Positions 32,405-41,085 of a DNA stretch of 64,000 nucleotides are shown here, in pieces; position 1 is the stretch's first letter, and the number at the start of each line of letters is the position of its first letter. This DNA is from JBBQXH01 sp963710975 (lineage in GTDB: Bacteria > Actinomycetota > Thermoleophilia > Gaiellales > Gaiellaceae): assembly GCA_963710975.1 (NCBI GenBank), contig CAVQCG010000004.1, forward strand, positions 620,001 through 684,000, in the 5' to 3' direction. A model generated the notes under the pieces. The model saw nothing but the letters and a program-made list of their open reading frames with translations, searched no databases and was not told the origin of the DNA. Made by a program: the position numbers and the translations under genes.

Positions 32405-34765
32405 GTGCCGGCGCTGCGCGAACTGGACGTCATGGCGCCGGTGAAGCGTGCCGCTCGGGCACGCCCGAAGACGACGACCCGCGGCTCGCCCAGACGCCCG
32501 CGGAAGTCGGCCCGCCCGCAGCACCAGCATCCAGAGCTTGCCGGGCTCTGCCTGGTTGCGATCTCCCTGTTCCTGATCGTCGTCCTCTGGTTCGGTTGGG
32601 ATGGAGGGTTCCTCGGGGATAGGGTCGCCACGAGCCTCGGGGTGCTGTTCGGCCAGGCAGACGTCGTGATCCCGATCGTGCTCGGGTCGATCGGGGCGCT
32701 CTTCCTCGCACGCTCGAGCCTCGTCGATCTCAGCCCCTTCCGGACCGGCCTGATCGTTCTCACGATCTCGATCCTCCTCGCTTGTGGAGGTGGTCTCTTC
32801 GGCATCGGCCCGGACGGCCCGGCGCCGACATCCCTCGACATGGACACGGTCGACGAGTTCGGCGGCGTGGTCGGAGCGATCCTCTACATCGCACTGGACA
32901 AGCTGACGGGCCAGACAGGAGTGACGATCATCGCGGTGCTCGGACTCCTCGCCGGGGCTGTCCTCGTCACCGGCGCCTCGATCGGGGCGCTGCTTCGACA
33001 TTCGGCACGGGCCGGGAAGCACGTGGCACGGCACACTGCCCGCGCGGCCAGGCGCTCCGTCGAGCGGGTGCAGGGGATGTCGGACACGCTGGCGCCTGCC
33101 TGGGAGGAACCGCGCGCCGCTCCCATCGACGGTGTCGAGGCCTATTCCGACGTGGTTGGCGCCTCGGCCGACGACTCGACGGGATCGATACCGCTTCTTC
33201 TCGAGCAGCTGGCGCTCGAGGACGAGCCCGGGTCAGACGACCCTGAGGCTTCTGACGTGCCGACGGACGAGTCCGTCTCGTCCGTTCAGTTCGAGACACC
33301 CCTCGAGCATCAGGACTACGTCCTTCCCGATCGCTCGCTCCTCAAGCGGTCGCGGCCGGTGGCCGGGCAGCCCGAGAAGGCCGCCGAGCGGACGGCCGAG
33401 GCGCTCGTCCAGACGCTGGCGCACTTCGGTATCGACGCCAATGTCATCGGGCAGGTCTCGGGCCCCCGGGTCACCCGTTACGAGCTGCAACTCGCGCCGG
33501 GCACCAAGGTGTCGCGAGTCTCCGCCTTGAAGGACGATCTCGCCTACGCGCTCGCGACCACCGAGATCCGTATTCTCGCGCCGATTCCCGGCAAGCAGGC
33601 GGTAGGCGTCGAGGTTCCGAACCTCTCGCCCAACCTGGTGACGCTCGGTGACATCTACGACGACATTCCGGCCGCAAGCGCAAGCCCTCTGGCGGTCTGG
33701 CTCGGCAAGGACATCTCCGGTGCCTCCGTCTGGACGGATCTCGCGCGGATGCCGCATCTGCTGATCGCCGGAACGACCGGCTCGGGCAAGTCCGGGTGTA
33801 TCAACACGCTGCTCTGCTCCGTGCTTCTGCGCGCCACTCCAGACGACGTACGGATGATCCTCATCGATCCGAAGCGCGTCGAGCTCGGGCTCTACGAGTC
33901 GATTCCACACCTGCTCACATCCGTTGTCTCGAGCCCGAAGCGCGCAGCCGCAGCGCTTGCAAACGTGGTCGAGGAGATGGAGAGGCGGTACGAACGCATG
34001 AGCGTCGCGAAGGCGCGAAACCTGCCGGAATTGAACCGCGTCCTGCGAAAGCGCGGGGAGGAGGCGATCCCGTACCTTCTCGTCGTCATCGACGAGCTGG
34101 CAGATCTGATGATGATCTCGCCTCAGGACGTCGAAGACTCCATCATCCGGCTCGCGCAGAAATCGCGAGCGGTCGGGATCCACCTTGTCCTGGCCACGCA
34201 ACGGCCGTCCGTCGACGTCATCACCGGGATGATCAAGGCCAATGTCCCCTCGCGCATCGCATTTGCGGTCTCGAGCCAGACGGACAGCCGAGTCATCCTG
34301 GATGCATCCGGAGCCGAGGCGCTCCTCGGTCAGGGTGACATGCTCTTCAAGCCGCTTGGTACCTCCCGTCTGCAGCGCGTCCAGGGGGCCTATGTCGGCG
34401 AAGAGGAGATCGCGCTGATCGTCGAGCAGTGCCGTGGACAACGCGAGCAGGAGCTCGACGAGTCGATTCTCGAGATCCCTGAGCGGGAGGGCGGAGACGG
34501 CGACGAGCAGGACGATCTGGATCCGGACGAGGATCCGCTGCTCGAGCGTGCGATCGAGATCGTCGTGCAGACGCAGACGGCGTCCGTGTCGCTGATCCAG
34601 CGCCGGCTCCGAGTCGGCTATACCCGCGCCGGCCGCCTCGTCGACATGCTCGAGCGGCGCGGCGTGATTTCCGGCTACGAAGGGTCGAAGCCCCGGCGGG
34701 TCCTCGTCGCCGAGAGCGACCTCGACCTGGTGCTCACCGGGCTACGGGACGGTGTGCCGAACTGA
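32405..34765 (+). CDS. ftsK: FtsK/SpoIIIE-type DNA translocase
   Basis: 786 aa. It pumps chromosomal DNA through the division septum. A basic N-terminus leads to four transmembrane helices (about 40-200), an acidic linker (about 240-320), the alpha domain, and the RecA-like motor with Walker A AGTTGSGKSG (about 455-464) and Walker B LLVVIDELADLMM. The C-terminal gamma winged helix (VGYTRAGRLVDMLERRGVIS) recognises orienting DNA sites. GTG 32405 has GGGAGG very close (3 nt); ATG 32432 is an alternative start. Confidence 0.94.
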   Translation: MPALRELDVMAPVKRAARARPKTTTRGSPRRPRKSARPQHQHPELAGLCLVAISLFLIVVLWFGWDGGFLGDRVATSLGVLFGQADVVIPIVLGSIGALFLARSSLVDLSPFRTGLIVLTISILLACGGGLFGIGPDGPAPTSLDMDTVDEFGGVVGAILYIALDKLTGQTGVTIIAVLGLLAGAVLVTGASIGALLRHSARAGKHVARHTARAARRSVERVQGMSDTLAPAWEEPRAAPIDGVEAYSDVVGASADDSTGSIPLLLEQLALEDEPGSDDPEASDVPTDESVSSVQFETPLEHQDYVLPDRSLLKRSRPVAGQPEKAAERTAEALVQTLAHFGIDANVIGQVSGPRVTRYELQLAPGTKVSRVSALKDDLAYALATTEIRILAPIPGKQAVGVEVPNLSPNLVTLGDIYDDIPAASASPLAVWLGKDISGASVWTDLARMPHLLIAGTTGSGKSGCINTLLCSVLLRATPDDVRMILIDPKRVELGLYESIPHLLTSVVSSPKRAAAALANVVEEMERRYERMSVAKARNLPELNRVLRKRGEEAIPYLLVVIDELADLMMISPQDVEDSIIRLAQKSRAVGIHLVLATQRPSVDVITGMIKANVPSRIAFAVSSQTDSRVILDASGAEALLGQGDMLFKPLGTSRLQRVQGAYVGEEEIALIVEQCRGQREQELDESILEIPEREGGDGDEQDDLDPDEDPLLERAIEIVVQTQTASVSLIQRRLRVGYTRAGRLVDMLERRGVISGYEGSKPRRVLVAESDLDLVLTGLRDGVPN

Positions 34766-34810
34766 ACGGCGCTACGGCAGATGGATCGGCGGCTTCGCCG
34801 ACTGGATGGC

Positions 34811-34816
34811 TACAGT
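34811..34816 (+). promoter_or_regulatory. -10 element TACAGT, 8 nt before the ATG at 34825
   Basis: Leaderless-type spacing. Confidence 0.45.
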
Positions 34817-34824
34817 GGGGCGCG

Positions 34825-35151
34825 ATGCGGAACGGGAAGGCGATCGGGGCGCTCGCCTGCGCCTTCATCGCGGTTGGGCTCCTCGTAGCCGTCGCGGCGG
34901 TCCCGCGATTCGTCGACACAATCGATCCGCTCCGCGCATTGCTCGTCGTCCCGGCCGCCGTGGTCTTCGCGCTCGTCGCGATCTCGCTGGCCCGGCGGGC
35001 ACGGTTCGATTTCCAGCAGACGCTCGGTCGGATCGGCGGTGATGGCGTCGCCGTGACCGCGCGCGTGCTCGGCGTGGTGGCACTGCTCGTCTCGCTGACC
35101 GCCGGTCTGGCCGTCGGTGTGTTCGCGGTGCTCGACCTCTGGCTCGCCTGA
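34825..35151 (+). CDS. Three-helix membrane protein
   Basis: 108 aa with three predicted transmembrane segments (about residues 6-27, 36-55 and 81-105). A cytoplasmic loop (ARRARFDFQQTLGRIGGDG) lies between helices 2 and 3. It sits between ftsK and a RodZ-like gene, a place linked with envelope and division functions. No family recognised. Confidence 0.6.
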   Translation: MRNGKAIGALACAFIAVGLLVAVAAVPRFVDTIDPLRALLVVPAAVVFALVAISLARRARFDFQQTLGRIGGDGVAVTARVLGVVALLVSLTAGLAVGVFAVLDLWLA

Positions 35152-35200
35152 GTACACCGGCAGCGGCAGCGGGACGGTGTCCGGATGGCGCCGTCACGGC

Positions 35201-35206
35201 TACAAT
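35201..35206 (+). promoter_or_regulatory. -10 element TACAAT, 11 nt before the GTG at 35218
   Basis: It gives at most a 3-5-nt leader and supports GTG 35218 over the ATG at 35185. Confidence 0.45.
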
Positions 35207-35217
35207 GGCGGGCTCGC

Positions 35218-35952
35218 GTGTTCGAGATCGGGAACAGCCTTCGCGACGCGCGGATCCGCCAAGGCCTCGAGCTTGTCGACCTCGAGACCGAGACGAAGAT
35301 CCGTGCCAAGTATCTGCGCGCTCTCGAAGAGGAGCGCTTCGACCAGCTGCCCGGTGACACCTACGTCAAGGGATTCCTGCGAATCTATGCAGACCGGCTC
35401 GGCCTCGACGGGCAGCTGTACGTCGACGAGTACAACTCCCGATTCTCACTCGCCGAAGAGCCTGCGCCTTCGTCGCGACCACGGCGCCAGTCCAAGCAAC
35501 GACGGCGCCTCGAGTCGCATGCCGTCCTGATCGCCCTTGCGGGCATCCTGGCCGTCACCGTGCTCGTGATCGCGGCGTGGCAGTTCACGGGCTCGGACGC
35601 GCCCGGGCAGGAGACGGCGGGTGCAGCCGACACATCCATCCCCGAGCTTGGCACCGGGGCCGCGACCACCTCGAGCGCGGTGGAGATCGCGACGCTGCTC
35701 GTCACCGCTTCAGGTGGATCGAGCAGGGTGGAGGTACGGCGTGGCTCTGCGGCGGGCGACCTCGTCTGGGAGGGCACGATCACGAAGAGCGGTGAGAGCC
35801 AGCGCTTCGTCGGGAAGAAGCTCTGGGTCTCCGTCGAGAAACCGGCAAACGTGCGGCTCACGCTGAACGGACAGCGGCTTCCGCGACTCGACTCGTCGAC
35901 CACGGTTATCACGGTCACGGCCCGGGGTATCCGGCCCGCAGCGCAGCCCTGA
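35218..35952 (+). CDS. RodZ-like helix-turn-helix membrane protein
   Basis: 244 aa. An N-terminal HTH_25 domain (IGNSLRDARIRQGLELVDLE, then KIRAKYLRALEEERFDQLPG, FLRIYADRLGLD) is followed by a basic linker, one transmembrane helix (about 103-122), and an extracellular DUF4115-type beta domain (LLVTASGGSSRVEVRRG to the C-terminus). RodZ proteins tie MreB to wall synthesis; no MreB gene is in the window, so the partner is unknown. cinA begins 3 nt after its stop. Confidence 0.82.
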   Translation: MFEIGNSLRDARIRQGLELVDLETETKIRAKYLRALEEERFDQLPGDTYVKGFLRIYADRLGLDGQLYVDEYNSRFSLAEEPAPSSRPRRQSKQRRRLESHAVLIALAGILAVTVLVIAAWQFTGSDAPGQETAGAADTSIPELGTGAATTSSAVEIATLLVTASGGSSRVEVRRGSAAGDLVWEGTITKSGESQRFVGKKLWVSVEKPANVRLTLNGQRLPRLDSSTTVITVTARGIRPAAQP

Positions 35953-35955
35953 CAG

Positions 35956-37230
35956 GTGGCTGACCGCCCGCGCGCCGTCCTCGTCGTCACGGGCTCGGAG
36001 CTCGTGCGCGGCGATCGCCGGGACGAGAACGGCCCCTTCCTGGCTTCAGAGCTCGTACGGCTCGGCTTCGACGTAGTCAGGATCTCGATCGTGGGCGACC
36101 GGCCCGACGAGCTCCAATGTGCGATCGCCGAAGGCCTGAGGGCGGACGTGTGCGTACTCTCCGGCGGTCTCGGCCCGACGCACGACGACCGAACCGTCGA
36201 GTGCCTCGCGCATGCAGCCGGACGGGTGCTCGCGGTCGACACGCTCCTGGAACACGAGATCGAAGCGATCTCGAGAGGCTTCGCGGACCGGCTGGGGCGC
36301 CCCTATGCCGACTTCGAGGGCGGCGTCCGCAAGCAGGCGTCACTGCCCGAGGGGGCGATATCGCTCGGTCTCGCGGGCACGGCACCCGGGGTTCTGCTCT
36401 CGGTCGGTGAAACGGTTGCGATCGCACTGCCTGGGCCGCCTGGCGAGCTGCGCCGTCTGTGGCCTCGCGCGATCGCCACCGACGCCTTCCAGGACGTTCT
36501 CGCACGGATCCGCCCGCGCCGACACCGGGTCCTCCGGTTCTTCGGGCCTAGTGAGTCGGCCGTCGCACGCGCGCTCGAAGATGCGGGCGGAGAGAGGGCG
36601 GGCACGGAGGTCACGATCTGCGCGCGCGACTTCGAGATCCACGTCGACCTCTTCAGCGAGGACGGCTCGCTCGAGGAGGGCACGGCACTCGAGCTGGCGC
36701 TTCGCGCGGAGTTCGGCGACCAGCTCTTCTCGCAGGATGAAGAGTCCGTCGAGGAGATCGTCCTCTCTCGGGCACGGGCGCGCGGCGTGACGCTGGCGAC
36801 CGCCGAGTCGTGCACGGGCGGGCTCGTGGGAGCTCGTCTGACAGCGGTCGCCGGCGCAAGCGACGTCTTCCTGGGAGGAGTCGTGGCCTACTCGAACGCC
36901 GTCAAGATGGTGCAGCTCGGTGTCTCGGCCGATATTCTCGAGGCCCACGGAGCCGTGTCGGCAGAGGCCGCGGCAGCGATGGCCCAGGGGGCGCGGAGTG
37001 CGCTTGGAGCGGATGTCGCGGCAGCCGTGACCGGGATCGCGGGACCGGGGGGTGCATCTCCCGGAAAGCCGGTCGGGCTCGTCTTCGTCCATGTCGAGAG
37101 CGCGGGCGGAGCCGATGCGCTTCGGATCGAGCTCCCCGGAGATCGTGAGCGCATCCGAGGTCGGGCCACGGCGTTTACCTTGCATCTCCTGCGGCGCGTG
37201 TTGGCACAGTCTGGCGACATTCCCGTGTGA
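35956..37230 (+). CDS. cinA: CinA-family nicotinamide-nucleotide amidohydrolase
   Basis: 424 aa. The N-terminal MoaB/MogA-like COG1058 domain (GSELVRGDRRDENGPFLASE, GGLGPTHDDRTVECLA) acts on ADP-ribose or NMN-type pyrophosphates in other bacteria. The C-terminal PncC domain (TAESCTGGLVGARLTAVAGA, VTGIAGPGGASPGKPVGLV) deamidates nicotinamide mononucleotide to recycle NAD. Position before thpR-recA is conserved in actinobacteria and other phyla. The stop overlaps thpR (GTGA). Confidence 0.93.
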   Translation: MADRPRAVLVVTGSELVRGDRRDENGPFLASELVRLGFDVVRISIVGDRPDELQCAIAEGLRADVCVLSGGLGPTHDDRTVECLAHAAGRVLAVDTLLEHEIEAISRGFADRLGRPYADFEGGVRKQASLPEGAISLGLAGTAPGVLLSVGETVAIALPGPPGELRRLWPRAIATDAFQDVLARIRPRRHRVLRFFGPSESAVARALEDAGGERAGTEVTICARDFEIHVDLFSEDGSLEEGTALELALRAEFGDQLFSQDEESVEEIVLSRARARGVTLATAESCTGGLVGARLTAVAGASDVFLGGVVAYSNAVKMVQLGVSADILEAHGAVSAEAAAAMAQGARSALGADVAAAVTGIAGPGGASPGKPVGLVFVHVESAGGADALRIELPGDRERIRGRATAFTLHLLRRVLAQSGDIPV

Positions 37231-37787
37231 CGATCGGCGCTAGCGTGGGGGAACGTGAGCGACTTCGCCTGTTCTACGGACTTCCGCTTCCCGGCGATGT
37301 CGCCGACGGACTCGCGAGCTGGCAGGAGGACGCGTTTCGTGGTGCCCGGAACGTCCGGAGAGTCCCTCCGAGCGACCTGCACGTTACCCTGGCATTCCTC
37401 GGCCACAGGCCTCGCGACGAACTGCGTGATCTGGTGGCCGTTCTTCGCACCGCTGCCGAGGATGGGGTGCGGTGCGAGCTCACGATCCTGCGCTACCGCG
37501 AGACAGAGCGTGTGGGAATGCTCGTGCTCGACGACCACGCCGGTGGTGCAGCCGGATTCCAGCAGCGGCTGTCCGACGGTCTCGAACGTCTGGGGAGCTA
37601 TGAGCCGGAGCACCGCCGCTGGCTCGCGCACGTCACGGTCGCACGGTTTCGCGAGCGCCCCGGCTTGCGCCCGCCGCTTCCCGGGATCGGAACGATCAGT
37701 CCGTCCGAAGCGGCTCTCTATCATTCCGTTCTGCGGCCCGGTGGGGCGCAGTACGAGATCGTCGAAGCAGTACCCCTAGGAGGTTGA
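37227..37787 (+). CDS. thpR: RNA 2',3'-cyclic phosphodiesterase (2H family)
   Basis: 186 aa. It opens 2',3'-cyclic phosphates on RNA ends, although the ligase activity named in the family is weak. The two HxT/S motifs of 2H proteins are present: LHVTLAFLGHR (about residue 51) and AHVTVARF (about 132). It is coupled to cinA upstream and overlapped by the recA ribosome site. Confidence 0.9.
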   Translation: MTIGASVGERERLRLFYGLPLPGDVADGLASWQEDAFRGARNVRRVPPSDLHVTLAFLGHRPRDELRDLVAVLRTAAEDGVRCELTILRYRETERVGMLVLDDHAGGAAGFQQRLSDGLERLGSYEPEHRRWLAHVTVARFRERPGLRPPLPGIGTISPSEAALYHSVLRPGGAQYEIVEAVPLGG

Positions 37788-37789
37788 CG

Positions 37790-38851
37790 TTGGACCGCGA
37801 CCAAGCACTCACCGCCGCGCTGGGACAGATCGAACGACAGTACGGCAAGGGGTCGGTCATGAAGATGAGCGACCAGGTAGGCGAGGCGATCCCAGCCATC
37901 TCGACCGGATGTCTCTCTCTCGATCTCGCACTTGGAATCGGCGGGCTTCCCCGCGGTCGGATCGTCGAGATCTTCGGCCCGGAGTCGTCGGGAAAGACGA
38001 CCCTCGTCTATCACGTGATCGCCGAGGCTCAGCGACTCGGCGGGATCTGTGCCTTCATCGATGCCGAGCACGCCATGGATCCGACCTATGCACAACGAAT
38101 CGGCGTGAACATCGACGATCTCCTCGTCTCACAGCCCGACAACGGTGAGCAGGCGCTCGAGATCGCCGAGCTCCTCATCCGCAGCGGCGCCCTCGACGTG
38201 GTTGCGATCGACTCGGTCGCGGCACTCACGCCCAAGGCCGAGATCGAGGGTGAGATGGGTGACAGCCACGTGGGCCTGCAGGCACGGCTCATGAGCCAGG
38301 CCCTGCGCAAGCTGGCAGGCACGCTCAATCGGACCGGGACGGTATGTGTCTTCACGAACCAGCTCCGCGAGAAGATCGGCGTCATGTTCGGGAACCCCGA
38401 AACCACGCCGGGAGGTAGGGCGCTGAAGTTCTACGCGTCGATCCGGCTCGACGTGCGGCGGATCGAGACGCTGAAGGAGGGCGTCGAGGCGATCGGGAAT
38501 CGCACTCGAGTCAAGGTCGTCAAGAACAAGGTAGCGCCGCCCTTCAAGCAGGCCGAGTTCGACATCATCTATGGCACCGGCATCTCCTGGGAGGGCTCGA
38601 TCATCGACGTCGGGCTCGATCAGAAGGTCGTCCAGAAGTCCGGCTCGTACTTCAGCTTCGGCGACGAACGGCTGGGCCAAGGTCGTCAGAACGCCGTTGC
38701 CTTCCTCCGCGAGCACCCTGATGTGTCGACGGAGATCGTGAACGGTCTGCGAGCCGCGTTCGGCGATGCGATCGTGTCCACTCGCATCGCACCGTCAGTG
38801 GTTCCGCTCAAGCCTGCCGACGAGATCTCCGAGGTTGCCGAGGTCGCGTAG
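37790..38851 (+). CDS. recA: Recombinase RecA
   Basis: 353 aa, starting at TTG 37790 with TAGGAGG 6 nt upstream; the TTG at 37784 is only 1 nt from that site. Catalyses strand exchange and SOS repressor cleavage. Walker A GPESSGKTTL, GICAFIDAEHAMDP, L1/L2-region GDSHVGLQARLMSQALRKL, and TNQLREKIGVMFGNPETTPG. Full length, no intein. No LexA box was identified in the upstream sequence. recX follows after 12 nt. Confidence 0.97.
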   Translation: MDRDQALTAALGQIERQYGKGSVMKMSDQVGEAIPAISTGCLSLDLALGIGGLPRGRIVEIFGPESSGKTTLVYHVIAEAQRLGGICAFIDAEHAMDPTYAQRIGVNIDDLLVSQPDNGEQALEIAELLIRSGALDVVAIDSVAALTPKAEIEGEMGDSHVGLQARLMSQALRKLAGTLNRTGTVCVFTNQLREKIGVMFGNPETTPGGRALKFYASIRLDVRRIETLKEGVEAIGNRTRVKVVKNKVAPPFKQAEFDIIYGTGISWEGSIIDVGLDQKVVQKSGSYFSFGDERLGQGRQNAVAFLREHPDVSTEIVNGLRAAFGDAIVSTRIAPSVVPLKPADEISEVAEVA

Positions 38852-38863
38852 TAGGAGGTTTCC

Positions 38864-39316
38864 ATGAGGAGCGGCGTCGAGTCCGGGCTGGAGTGCGCCC
38901 GGGAGATAGCACTGTCGGCGCTGGCCCGGCGCGATCTCTCCGAGGCGGTCCTCAGAGCGCGTCTGCGTTCTGCGGGAATCGACCGTGAAGTCGCAGACGA
39001 GACGGTCGGGGCGCTGACGAGCGCCGGACTCGTGAACGATGCTCGACTCTGCCGTGCACGGGCGGAGAAGCTTGCCCGGCAAGGCTACGGAAATCGTGTC
39101 ATCGAGTCCCGGCTCGATCGTGAAGGACTCCAGCGGCCGGAGATCACGAGCGCCCTCGCGGAGCTGCCGCCCGAGGAGGAGCGTGTGCACGCCCTGGCCC
39201 GCGAAGTCGAGCCGCGGAGGCTTCCCGGCCTGCTCTTTCGGCGAGGGTTCGGCGAGGACGCCATCGACTCGGCCTTGGCTCATCTGGACGCCGTGCCCGA
39301 GACAGAGCTACCATGA
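38864..39316 (+). CDS. recX: Regulatory protein RecX
   Basis: 150 aa with GGAGG 5 nt upstream of ATG. RecX caps and inhibits RecA filaments. It is made of three-helix repeats, with ALSALARRDLSEAVLRARLR and GLVNDARLCRARAEKLARQG typical. The stop overlaps a small downstream ORF by ATGA. Confidence 0.9.
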   Translation: MRSGVESGLECAREIALSALARRDLSEAVLRARLRSAGIDREVADETVGALTSAGLVNDARLCRARAEKLARQGYGNRVIESRLDREGLQRPEITSALAELPPEEERVHALAREVEPRRLPGLLFRRGFGEDAIDSALAHLDAVPETELP

Positions 39317-39490
39317 CGTTTACCAACCAGCAACTTCTTGCCTGCATGGGCACGGCTTTTCGCCGGATCGGCGTGCGAGATCGGAACGAGACAAGCCAGG
39401 ACGAGACATGACCAAGGACACGAGCGCACAGGAGGAATCCGAACCACGCACGTGATGACGAACATCGCTGCTCGCCGCCTGGCTCGGTGA
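39313..39490 (+). other. Chain of three overlapping mini-ORFs between recX and rny
   Basis: ATG 39313 overlaps the recX stop (ATGA) and opens a 32-codon ORF (MTFTNQQLLACMGTAFRRIG...). Its stop overlaps ATG 39408 (ATGA) of a 15-codon ORF (MTKDTSAQEESEPRT). That stop overlaps GTG 39452/ATG 39455 of an 11-codon ORF ending at 39490. Codon bias is weaker than in real genes and only the second start lies near a GGACGAG. They may be a leader for rny or chance. Confidence 0.25.
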
Positions 39491-39549
39491 GGAGTTCACG
39501 CAGATTCGACTGACGGCCGTTCCTACGGGCAACGACGTAGGAGCAATCA

Positions 39550-41085
39550 ATGCTATTTCTCGTTGTAGGGATCCTGATCGGTCTCGCGATCGGGGTCGTG
39601 GGTGCCGCCCTGGCGATGCGGCACCTCGCGAAGGGCCGCGACGAGGCGGCTCGAGTCGAGCAGGAACGACTCATCGCCGATGCGGAGCGAGACGCCGAGT
39701 CGATCAGACGAGAGGCTCAGGTCGAATCGCGTGAAGAGAACGTGCGGCTACGCGCGGAGATCGATCAGGAACTGAAGGATCGCCGGGCGGAAATCATCAA
39801 GATCGAGGAACGGGTTCTCGGCAAGGACGAGGAGCTCGACCGACGGCTGAGTGAGCTCGAGAGGCGAGAGCAGTCGCTGACCGATCGCGAGTCGCAGCTC
39901 GTAACGCTCGAGCGACAGGCCGAGGAAGCCCGGGCTGCCCAGCTCAGCGAGATCGAGCGGATCTCGGGGATGACGGTCAACGACGCGCGGCAGGAGCTGC
40001 TGACGCGCTCGGAGGAGCTTGTCAGGCACGAGATGGCACGGATGGTTCGCCAGGTCGAGGAGGAAGCACAGACCGAGGCGAAACAGCGGGCCCGGAACCT
40101 CGTCGCGGATTCGCTCCAGCGCGTGGCCGCGAGCCACGCCGCCGAGACGACTGTGTCGCTCGTCCAACTTCCATCCGACGACATGAAGGGCAGGATCATC
40201 GGCCGCGAGGGACGCAACATCCGTGCGCTCGAGAACCTCACCGGAGTCGAGTTCATCATCGATGACACCCCACAGGCCGTCGTGCTCTCGTCCTTCGACG
40301 GCATGCGCCGGGAGATCGCGAAGCAGACGCTCTTGAAGCTCGTCGAGGACGGGCGTATCCATCCCTCGCGAATCGAGGAGATGTTCTACCAGTCCAAGGC
40401 GGAGATCGAAGAGCACGTTCGTCAGGCGGGCGAGCAGGCCGTGTTCGAGGCGAACATCGGCAAGCTTCACGACGAGCTCGTCAAGGTGCTCGGGAGACTC
40501 CGCTACCGGACGAGCTACGGGCAGAACGTCCTCAAGCATTCCCTCGAGGTCTGCCACCTCGCCGGGATCATGGCGGCCGAGCTCGGCGTGAGCGTCAAGA
40601 CGGCCAAGCGAGCAGCACTCCTCCACGACATCGGAAAGGCGATGACTCACGAGGTCGAGGGGCCCCACGCAGCGATTTCCACACAGCTCGCGCGGAAGTA
40701 TGGTGAGGCCCCGGAGGTCGTTCATGCGATCGAGGCCCACCACTACGAGGTGCAGCCGGAGACCGTCGAGGCGGTTCTGGTCATCGCCGCCGACGCGATC
40801 TCCGCATCGCGCCCCGGAGCACGCGGTGAGAGTCTCGAGCATTACATCAAGCGTCTCGAGAACCTCGAAAAGATCGCGTCGCAGAAGAAGGGAGTCGAGC
40901 GGGTGTTCGCCCTTCAGGCAGGACGCGAGATCCGCGTGATGGTCAAGCCGACCGAGGTCGACGACGACGTCGCCGTTCTTCTCTCCCACGAGATCGCCCG
41001 AGAGATCGAGAGCCAGCTCGAGTATCCCGGTCAGATCAAGGTGACCGTCATCCGGGAGAGCCGAGCCGTGGAGTTCGCCAAGTGA
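39550..41085 (+). CDS. rny: Ribonuclease Y
   Basis: 511 aa. A membrane-anchored endoribonuclease starting bulk mRNA decay. N-terminal transmembrane helix (1-25), long coiled coil (about 30-195), KH domain (MKGRIIGREGRNIRALENLT) and HD domain (LKHSLEVCHLAGIMAAELG, then ALLHDIGKAMTHEVEG). Shine-Dalgarno TAGGAGC is 6 nt upstream. The miaB start overlaps its stop. Together with RNase J and PNPase it gives a full decay set in this window. Confidence 0.96.
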   Translation: MLFLVVGILIGLAIGVVGAALAMRHLAKGRDEAARVEQERLIADAERDAESIRREAQVESREENVRLRAEIDQELKDRRAEIIKIEERVLGKDEELDRRLSELERREQSLTDRESQLVTLERQAEEARAAQLSEIERISGMTVNDARQELLTRSEELVRHEMARMVRQVEEEAQTEAKQRARNLVADSLQRVAASHAAETTVSLVQLPSDDMKGRIIGREGRNIRALENLTGVEFIIDDTPQAVVLSSFDGMRREIAKQTLLKLVEDGRIHPSRIEEMFYQSKAEIEEHVRQAGEQAVFEANIGKLHDELVKVLGRLRYRTSYGQNVLKHSLEVCHLAGIMAAELGVSVKTAKRAALLHDIGKAMTHEVEGPHAAISTQLARKYGEAPEVVHAIEAHHYEVQPETVEAVLVIAADAISASRPGARGESLEHYIKRLENLEKIASQKKGVERVFALQAGREIRVMVKPTEVDDDVAVLLSHEIAREIESQLEYPGQIKVTVIRESRAVEFAK

